Positions 7,357 through 12,407 of a DNA stretch of 12,407 bases are shown here, one piece after another. Below the pieces are notes generated by a model. It saw nothing but the letters and a program-made list of their open reading frames with translations, ran no database searches and was not told the origin of the DNA. This DNA comes from Bacteroidales bacterium. GTDB lineage: Bacteria; Bacteroidota; Bacteroidia; Bacteroidales; UBA7960. Both the position numbers and the translations under genes were made by a program. The stretch lies in the NCBI GenBank assembly GCA_007122745.1, contig SKTA01000245.1:1-12407 (forward strand), in the 5' to 3' direction. Positions within the stretch are counted from its first letter, which is position 1. Every line of letters begins with the position of its first letter.

Positions 7357-8193
7357 ATGGTTGACATTCAAGAATTATGTTTTGGTTATTCAAAGAAAAA
7401 GACTTTGTTTAACCATTTGGATCTGGACCTTAAGCCGGGCAACGTATATGGTTTGCTAGGTAAGAACGGTGCAGGTAAGACCACTTTGCTGAAAGTAATC
7501 AGTGGTCTGGTATTTTCGGATAAAGGCCGTTGCCTTGTTCACGGACACCAATCAAAGGATCGTGTACCCGAATGTTTGGAGGATATTTGTTTTATTCCTG
7601 AGGAATATCATTTACCTTCAATACGGATTGATCGTTTTGTAATGCTTCATGCCCCTTTTTACAAGCGTTTTGATCACAGTAAGCTCGCCTGGTTGCTGAA
7701 GGAGTTTCAGCTGGAGCCGCATAACAGGTTGCACCAATTGTCTTTCGGACAAAGAAAGAAATTTTTGCTCGCTTTTGGACTTGCCACTTCTGCAAGGTTG
7801 TTGTTGATGGATGAACCGACCAACGGGCTTGACATCCCTTCAAAGAGCCAGTTTAGAAAAGTGATTGCCGCATCTGTTAATGAAGATCAATGCGTTGTAA
7901 TCTCCACACATCAGGTCCGTGACCTTCAAAACCTGATTGACCCCATTATCATCATTGATGAAGGGAAGATTATCTTCAATCAGAACATTGAGCGTATTGC
8001 CTCTGTGCTGCATTTTGATACCCTGATGGATATTAAGGAGAACATGCAGCCACTTTACCAAGAAGAGGGCATAGGAGGTTATGCTGTCATTACACCGAAT
8101 CTGGAGGAAAAAGACAGCAGGATTGATATCGAGCTTTTATTTAACGGTGTGGTAGCCAATGTGAATGGTTTTAATAACGAATTTAAAAAGTGA
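7357..8193 (+). CDS. ABC transporter ATP-binding protein, YtrB-like
   Basis: This 278-residue ABC ATPase supplies energy to the permease encoded next to it. Walker A is GKNGAGKT (35-42), the signature motif is LSFGQRKK (128-135; LSxGQ type), Walker B is LLLMDEPTNGLD (148-159) and the H-loop histidine is H185 in STHQ. At the Q-loop position the sequence reads FIPEE (79-83), so glutamate apparently replaces the usual glutamine. After the ATPase core (about 1-210) a C-terminal extension of about 65 residues (to 278) is present, as in YtrB/BcrA-like proteins. The start ATG follows an A/T-rich leader with no Shine-Dalgarno. The gene ends 4 nt before the permease start. The pairing with a GntR regulator suggests an exporter or envelope-stress role rather than nutrient import; the substrate cannot be told from sequence. 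Confidence 0.92.
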   Translation: MVDIQELCFGYSKKKTLFNHLDLDLKPGNVYGLLGKNGAGKTTLLKVISGLVFSDKGRCLVHGHQSKDRVPECLEDICFIPEEYHLPSIRIDRFVMLHAPFYKRFDHSKLAWLLKEFQLEPHNRLHQLSFGQRKKFLLAFGLATSARLLLMDEPTNGLDIPSKSQFRKVIAASVNEDQCVVISTHQVRDLQNLIDPIIIIDEGKIIFNQNIERIASVLHFDTLMDIKENMQPLYQEEGIGGYAVITPNLEEKDSRIDIELLFNGVVANVNGFNNEFKK

Positions 8194-8197
8194 TTTT

Positions 8198-8953
8198 ATG
8201 GAAAAGAGTAATATTTTTAATATAAACCGGCTATATCTGCTAACACGCAGACATCTGTTTTCGAACCTTACAGGCTGGATGATTGCTTTTGGCGCCTTGT
8301 CTGGGGTAATGCTTGTCATTTCCCTGCTTGTTGCAAATTTCCAGCCCGGTAGTCTTGCAATGCTAACACCCACCTATTTAACCATTATGTTTTTAGGTGG
8401 TTACATTTTCACCAGCAGTATTTTCAGTGAATTGAATGAACCAAGGAAAGCAACCCATTACCTGACACTGCCTGTTTCTGTTACGGAACGCCTGGCATCA
8501 GCCTGGTTGCTGACAGGCATACTGTTTCCCTTGTTTGCATTGCTGATGATTTTCCTGATCATATTCCTGGCGAACCTGATCATGAACCTTACATTCGATT
8601 TTTCTCCCTTTGCAAACCTTTTCAGTGGAAATTATGTCAATGCTTTTAAAACCTATCTGGTCACACAGTCGGTTTTTCTTCTGGGAGCAGCCTATTTCCG
8701 TAAATATAATTTTCTGAAGACCTTGTTGGTACTTTTTGTGTTTTTTGTGGCCTTTATGATAGTCTCGGGACTGTTGGGATGGCTTTTCCTTTCACATTTG
8801 GCTGAAATGCTCGCATCGGAAGAAGCAGCCTTAAACGTTGACCCGGTTGCCGTTCGCTGGATACCCATGGCAGCAAACTTTTTCTATAACTATCTGATGC
8901 TTCCGTTTTTTCTCGTTACAACGTGGTTCACTTTAAAAGAAAGACAGGTGTAA
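8198..8953 (+). CDS. ABC transporter permease, six-helix
   Basis: This 251-residue integral membrane protein is started at MEKSNIFNINRL. An upstream in-frame ATG at 8165 would overlap the ATPase gene by 29 nt and is less likely. About six hydrophobic segments are visible, near residues 27-46, 58-77, 102-129, 151-167, 172-199 and 227-244. The loop after the second helix, FSELNEPRKATHYLTLPVSV (76-95), resembles the conserved cytoplasmic loop of Bacteroidota permeases of GntR-controlled ABC operons. Both termini are likely cytoplasmic. With the preceding ATPase it would form a homodimeric-permease transporter. It ends 2 nt before the GntR gene. Hydrophobicity and operon position support the role strongly; substrate is unknown. 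Confidence 0.88.
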   Translation: MEKSNIFNINRLYLLTRRHLFSNLTGWMIAFGALSGVMLVISLLVANFQPGSLAMLTPTYLTIMFLGGYIFTSSIFSELNEPRKATHYLTLPVSVTERLASAWLLTGILFPLFALLMIFLIIFLANLIMNLTFDFSPFANLFSGNYVNAFKTYLVTQSVFLLGAAYFRKYNFLKTLLVLFVFFVAFMIVSGLLGWLFLSHLAEMLASEEAALNVDPVAVRWIPMAANFFYNYLMLPFFLVTTWFTLKERQV

Positions 8954-8955
8954 TT

Positions 8956-9315
8956 ATGGAATTCAATGACAAACAAGCTATATATCTGCAAATTGCAGAT
9001 TATTTCTGTGAGCGCATTCTTAATAAGCAATGGAAGGAAGGGGAGAAGATCCCCTCGATCAGGGACATTGCGGTTCAGCTGGAAGTAAACCCAAATACGG
9101 CATTCCGGACCTATAACTTCTTGCAGGATAAAGGTATTATCTTTAACCGCAGGGGAATAGGTTATTTCGTTGCTGAAAATGGATTTACCAAAACCATGGA
9201 GTTTAAGAAAGATATCTTCATTCAGGAGGACCTTCCAAAGGTATTCCAAACCATGGATATGTTAAAAATGAATACAAAAGATTTGGAAAAAGAGTATAAT
9301 GAGTTTAAAAATTAA
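8956..9315 (+). CDS. GntR-family transcriptional regulator, YtrA subfamily
   Basis: This 119-residue regulator is started at MEFNDKQAIYLQIADYF; an ATG 33 nt upstream lies inside the permease gene and is rejected. The N-terminal winged helix-turn-helix covers about residues 7-75, with the GntR hallmarks GEKIPSIRDIAVQLEVNPNT (44-63), FRTYNFLQDKGII and the wing RRGIGYFV. Only a short helical tail (about 80-119) follows, so there is no separate ligand-binding domain; this is typical of YtrA-type regulators, which dimerise through the tail. It probably represses its own operon by binding the palindrome at 7319-7342. It follows the permease by 2 nt and precedes the DUF2807 gene by 12 nt. The inducing signal is unknown, and in relatives cell-envelope antibiotics are common inducers. 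Confidence 0.93.
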   Translation: MEFNDKQAIYLQIADYFCERILNKQWKEGEKIPSIRDIAVQLEVNPNTAFRTYNFLQDKGIIFNRRGIGYFVAENGFTKTMEFKKDIFIQEDLPKVFQTMDMLKMNTKDLEKEYNEFKN

Positions 9316-9327
9316 ACAAATATAATT

Positions 9328-10068
9328 ATGAAAACTGTGAATAAAATTCTTTTAACGGCCCTCGGAATACTATTTCTTGCAATAATCGCGGTTTTTATTA
9401 CCCTCAGGATAGAATTATCCAGGGAGGCCCATAAAGGCAGCGGTCACATTGTTACTGAGGAAAGAACCCTTACAGATTTTACTGAAATTGAAGCTCGTGG
9501 CAATCTGGTTATTCATCTTGAACAGTCTGATAATCATAAAGTTAAGATAGAGGCGGATGATAATTTAATCGAATTTATTGAAACCAGGGTAAGCAGGGGA
9601 CAATTACGGATCAGACTAACAGAACCGGTACGCAGTCAATCATACATTAACCTGTATGTCCAATTTCAGGATTTATACCATATTGAAGGCACTGCCGGAA
9701 GCCATTTTTTTTCAACGGATGACCTGCATGGGGAAGTCTTAACGAAAGAACTAGGTTCAGGTGCACGAAGTGTACTTTCATTGTTTTATGATGAACTGAA
9801 TGTCACATTAAAATCGGGGTCATTTTCCAACCTGTCCGGAAGAACAAATAAATTTTCTGTTGAGGGGACAACCGGAGCAATTATTGACGCAAGCCAACTC
9901 ACTGCATTAGCCTGCGAAGCTACAAGTAAAAGCGGTGCTGAAGTTACCGTATTTGTTAGTGAGAGTCTAACCGCAAATGCCAGCAGTGGCGGATTGATCA
10001 ATTATCATGGAAATCCTGGTCATAAAAGCTGGAATACATCAAGCGGCGGCCAGATTATCGAAAAATAG
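9328..10068 (+). CDS. DUF2807 (head GIN domain) exported protein
   Basis: This 246-residue protein has an N-terminal signal-anchor (about 7-27) and then a DUF2807 domain. Visible hallmarks are GSGHIVTEERTLTDFTEIEA (37-56), GNLVIHLEQ (58-66), VKIEADDNLIEFIETRV (72-88), GQLRIRL (91-97), and repeated short beta strands ending SSGGLINYHG and TSSGGQIIEK. The strands would form a right-handed beta-helix-like solenoid. There is no lipobox, so the protein is either held by the N-terminal helix or released to the periplasm. There is one cysteine (C196). DUF2807 proteins are abundant in Bacteroidota, some annotated as putative auto-transporter adhesins, but no function is established. It is the last gene of the GntR-controlled operon, 12 nt after the regulator, which suggests an envelope-protective role co-induced with the transporter. 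This inference rests on position alone. Confidence 0.87.
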   Translation: MKTVNKILLTALGILFLAIIAVFITLRIELSREAHKGSGHIVTEERTLTDFTEIEARGNLVIHLEQSDNHKVKIEADDNLIEFIETRVSRGQLRIRLTEPVRSQSYINLYVQFQDLYHIEGTAGSHFFSTDDLHGEVLTKELGSGARSVLSLFYDELNVTLKSGSFSNLSGRTNKFSVEGTTGAIIDASQLTALACEATSKSGAEVTVFVSESLTANASSGGLINYHGNPGHKSWNTSSGGQIIEK

Positions 10069-10120
10069 ATCCCAAATAAAAGTTATATAATTAATATTAT
10101 GTTAAGTAGTAATTATATAG

Positions 10121-10153
10121 AAACAGGGGAATCATTAACGGACTCCCCTGTTT
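10121..10153. terminator. Bidirectional intrinsic terminator candidate
   Basis: AAACAGGGGA (10121-10130) and TCCCCTGTTT (10144-10153) form a perfect 10-bp stem with a 13-nt loop, between the convergent DUF2807 and TPR genes. Rightward it is followed by CTTTTG. Leftward (minus strand) the stem's own TTT is followed by CTATATAA, a weaker tract. It can serve both operons. Confidence 0.75.
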
Positions 10154-10171
10154 CTTTTGATATGGTGATTA

Positions 10172-11392
10172 CTAATCTTCTTCTGGTTCGCCGTAGTATT
10201 TTCTGTAAAGCGGCAAGATCTCGTCCAGTTTATCAGGCTGTTCCGTTCTGGCATAGAGTTCAACAAGCGAGATAACCACAATTTCCATATTGGGGTCATC
10301 CATTTCAAGCATTGATTTTGCTTCTTCAAGGAATGGCTGGGCTTCTAGCCAGGCCTCTTTGAATTCTTTCTCATCTTCCTGGTAACGTTCAAAATCATGG
10401 GTTTCACGCAACCTTTCTTCGGCCAGTTCATAAATTCTGAGTCCGCGGTTGAAGAAAAGAACTCCCAAATTGTAGACAGCATCAAAATAATCTGGATTCA
10501 GTTCTATGGCATTTTCATAAGCCTTTATCGCCTCCTCAAATGCAAAAGCCCTCTCCTCTGCCGTGTAGGTTGTATCTTGAGACATCCTGTCGTAGTTTGC
10601 TCCAAAGGCAAAATACAAATAGGGATTCTCCGGATCTTTTTGAATGGCAAGATCAAGAATCTCCCTGGCCTGGTCAATATCTCCTGTAAAGATATGAATG
10701 TTTGCTTCAGCAAATATCAGGTCAAGTTCTTCAGGATATCTCTGGCGCCCTTCCTGAATAAATTCCGTGGCTAAAAGCGTGTCACCCTCTGCCATTGCTA
10801 TATTTGATAATGATGAATAAATAAACGATTCATCATATTCCATATCCCTTAAATCCAGGTATATTTCTTTTGCGCGTTCTATATTACCACCAATTTCAGC
10901 CGCAACCCCTGCATAAGAATATTTAATTGTATCTATGTCATCAAAGCTTAAGCCAATATTGTAAGATCTTAATAAATAGTCACTTGCTTTAAGCCATTCT
11001 TCATTTTCATATGCTTCTGCACCCACATTAAAGGTCAGATCGGATAAAAATAGCAACATTGGTTGGATTTCAAGGAGAAACTGGTTTGCGGTATCAAGCT
11101 CTTTTGCTTTAAATAAGGCTTCATCTGCTTTGTCAACTGGGTTTTCTACCAGGTTTTTATATGATTCATCTTCGGTAATGGCTATTTCCATATAGAGTCT
11201 GGATTTTGTTATCCAGAATTCAGGGTCCTCAAAAACACTTTCATGTTCTTGAGCATCTTGCAAATGCTCCAGGGCATCTGCAAGATTGCCACGGTCCAGT
11301 TGTCTGTTGGCACGCCTGATATCTCTACCCTGTGCGTGAACAACTGTGGTAGCAATCATAATAAAGATTAAAAGAATTACAGTCCGTTTCAT
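10172..11392 (-). CDS. Exported TPR-repeat protein of unknown function
   Basis: This 406-residue protein has a signal peptide (MKRTVILLIFIMIATTVVHA, probable cleavage before QG), no lipobox, and helical repeats over the rest of its length. TPR-like units are visible near 24-52, 121-148, 155-183, 189-219, 223-254 and 302-318, the clearest ending in LAIQKDPENPYLYFAFGANY and AIELNPDYFDAVYNLGVLFF. It is acidic overall and ends EPEED. It probably works as a periplasmic scaffold or adaptor, but no partner is encoded beside it. It lies downstream of gyrA in the same direction, separated by 161 nt with its own strong promoter (11449-11478). TPR genes often follow gyrA in related Bacteroidota as far as I recall, which would argue for a conserved neighbour rather than a recent arrival. 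Function is not recognised. Confidence 0.88.
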   Translation of the reverse strand: MKRTVILLIFIMIATTVVHAQGRDIRRANRQLDRGNLADALEHLQDAQEHESVFEDPEFWITKSRLYMEIAITEDESYKNLVENPVDKADEALFKAKELDTANQFLLEIQPMLLFLSDLTFNVGAEAYENEEWLKASDYLLRSYNIGLSFDDIDTIKYSYAGVAAEIGGNIERAKEIYLDLRDMEYDESFIYSSLSNIAMAEGDTLLATEFIQEGRQRYPEELDLIFAEANIHIFTGDIDQAREILDLAIQKDPENPYLYFAFGANYDRMSQDTTYTAEERAFAFEEAIKAYENAIELNPDYFDAVYNLGVLFFNRGLRIYELAEERLRETHDFERYQEDEKEFKEAWLEAQPFLEEAKSMLEMDDPNMEIVVISLVELYARTEQPDKLDEILPLYRKYYGEPEED

Positions 11393-11448
11393 TGGTTTGA
11401 TTTTTTTTGGTTATCAATAAGATTGTTCTGATAAGATTTAGTTATGAG

Positions 11449-11478
11449 CAAAATTAGAAATAATTTAAAAGATCGCAA
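11449..11478 (-). promoter_or_regulatory. Candidate promoter of the TPR gene
   Basis: On the minus strand TTG (11478-11476) and TAATTTTG (11456-11449) match the Bacteroidota -33/-7 boxes with 19 nt between them, close to the ideal spacing. Transcription would start near 11443, giving a leader of about 50 nt. The leader contains a run of eight T on the plus strand (11401-11408) just before the start codon region, so the mRNA is A-rich there. Confidence 0.65.
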
Positions 11479-11525
11479 GTACCTCCATCATTAATATTGC
11501 GTGATTCAATCTTTCGGGTATGTAT

Positions 11526-11568
11526 AAACCGGAAAGAATCAATCTTTAAGTCTTTATTCTTCCGGTTT
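11526..11568 (-). terminator. Hairpin overlapping the gyrA stop codon, candidate terminator
   Basis: On the minus strand AAACCGGAAGAAT (11568-11556) pairs with ATTCTTTCCGGTTT (from about 11539 to 11526), with one bulged T and a loop of about 16 nt. The first arm encodes the last residues KPEE and the first base of the stop codon. A run of only three T followed by ATA trails the stem, so as an intrinsic terminator it is weak. Confidence 0.5.
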
Positions 11569-12407
11569 TTCAGCATTCAGGTCTTCTGCCTCCATGTTTT
11601 CACTGTCATTACCGTTTCCATTGCCGTTCAGACCTTTGTCCTGTATTTTGGTTACAGCAGCGATCTTATCTCCCTCCTTCAGTGAGATCAGCCTCACCCC
11701 CTGGGTAGCCCTGCCCATTTCACGCAATTCATCTACAGGAACACGTATGGTAATTCCCGATTTGTTGATGATCATAAGATGATCACTGTCAACAACATTC
11801 ACCATGGCAATAAGCGGGCCGGTTTTATCCGTTATGTTTAAAGTTTTAACACCTTTCCCTCCCCTGTTGGTAATCCGGTACTCATTGAGCAAGGATCTTT
11901 TTCCATATCCTTTTTCGCTGACTACCAAAATACTGCTCATATCATCTTCTACACAAACCATGCCAACCACTTCATCGTTCGGTCCGGCCAAAGTAATCCC
12001 TTTTACTCCGGAAGCATTCCGTCCGATTGCTCTGACAGTACTTTCGTTAAAGCGAATGGCTTTACCGCTGCGCAATCCGATCAGAACTTCGTTTTCACCA
12101 TTGGTGAGTGATGCTTCCAGCAGTTCATCCCCGTCACGAACGTTGATGGCAATAATTCCGTTGGCTCGTGGCCGGCTGTAGGCTGATAAGCTTGTTTTCT
12201 TGATGACACCTTTTTTGGTGCCCATCATGATATAGTTACTTTCAGTATATTCCTTATCGGTAAGGTCTTTGACATTGACGAAAGCTTTGATTTTATCATC
12301 TGATGGAATGTTGATAAGGTTTTGGATGGCTCTTCCTTTGGAGGTTTTTGTTCCTTCAGGAATTTCGAACACTCTCATCCAGAAACATTTACCTTGTTCT
12401 GTAAAAA
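11554..12407 (-). CDS. gyrA: DNA gyrase subunit A, C-terminal part (5' end cut by window edge)
   Basis: The frame is open to the right edge, so only the last 283 residues are visible, starting FTEQGKCFWMRVFEIPEG. This is the C-terminal beta-pinwheel of GyrA, which wraps DNA around gyrase and gives it negative-supercoiling activity. Successive blades are visible: YIMMGTKKGVIKKTSL, VLIGLRSGKAIRF, ILVVSEKGYGKRSLLNEY with NRGGKG (visible residues 180-185), and LMIINKSGITIRVPVDEL. The last blade is followed by an acidic, asparagine-rich tail (NGNGNGNDSE through KPEE), as is common in this phylum. The catalytic tyrosine and the quinolone-resistance region lie outside the window. ParC was considered, but the number and quality of blades favour GyrA. 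The stop codon lies in a hairpin, and the downstream TPR gene appears to have its own promoter. Confidence 0.95.
   Translation of the reverse strand, partial: FTEQGKCFWMRVFEIPEGTKTSKGRAIQNLINIPSDDKIKAFVNVKDLTDKEYTESNYIMMGTKKGVIKKTSLSAYSRPRANGIIAINVRDGDELLEASLTNGENEVLIGLRSGKAIRFNESTVRAIGRNASGVKGITLAGPNDEVVGMVCVEDDMSSILVVSEKGYGKRSLLNEYRITNRGGKGVKTLNITDKTGPLIAMVNVVDSDHLMIINKSGITIRVPVDELREMGRATQGVRLISLKEGDKIAAVTKIQDKGLNGNGNGNDSENMEAEDLNAEKPEE

Overview
The window looks like chromosomal DNA from a member of the Bacteroidota, most likely an environmental or marine Bacteroidales/Marinilabiliales-type organism. That lineage is an inference. It rests on a Bat (Bacteroides aerotolerance) gene cluster in the order typical of the phylum, on promoters of the phylum-specific TTTG/TAnnTTTG (-33/-7) type, on start codons mostly lacking strong Shine-Dalgarno sequences, and on a GyrA C-terminal domain of the usual Bacteroidota form. 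I see no insertion sequence, phage gene, CRISPR array, tRNA or rRNA.

Region 1 (1-7048, all minus strand) is a compact operon read right to left: a MoxR-type AAA+ ATPase, a DUF58 protein, a membrane-anchored DUF4381-like protein, BatA, BatB, BatC (TPR) and BatD. BatD runs off the left edge of the window. The genes overlap by 4 nt or are separated by gaps of 6 to 64 nt. Three of the proteins (DUF58, BatA, BatB) carry intact von Willebrand factor A MIDAS metal-binding residues. Such sets are thought to form an envelope-associated assembly that the MoxR ATPase acts on. The exact biochemical role is not settled for any Bacteroidota; it has been linked to oxygen tolerance and stress fitness.

Region 2 (7049-7356) is a 308-bp divergent intergenic region. 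It holds a promoter for each side, two blocks of short tandem repeats between them, and a 24-bp imperfect palindrome just downstream of the rightward -7 box, which I interpret as the operator of the downstream GntR repressor.

Region 3 (7357-10068, plus strand) is a four-gene operon: a YtrB-like ABC ATPase, a six-helix permease, a short YtrA-type GntR regulator and a DUF2807 'head GIN' beta-helical envelope protein. The layout suggests an autoregulated envelope-stress transporter with an exported accessory protein. A perfect 10-bp stem hairpin between the convergent genes at about 10.13 kb probably terminates transcription from both sides.

Region 4 (10172-12407, minus strand) holds an exported 406-residue TPR protein of unknown function with its own promoter, and upstream of it the 3' part of gyrA (DNA gyrase subunit A, beta-pinwheel domain), cut by the right edge. 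The gyrA stop codon lies inside one of two overlapping potential hairpins. Nothing here is clearly a new system. The parts most worth a second look are the DUF2807-ABC-GntR operon and its operator, the intergenic tandem repeats, the unusual acidic linker in BatC, and the alternative hairpins at the gyrA 3' end.
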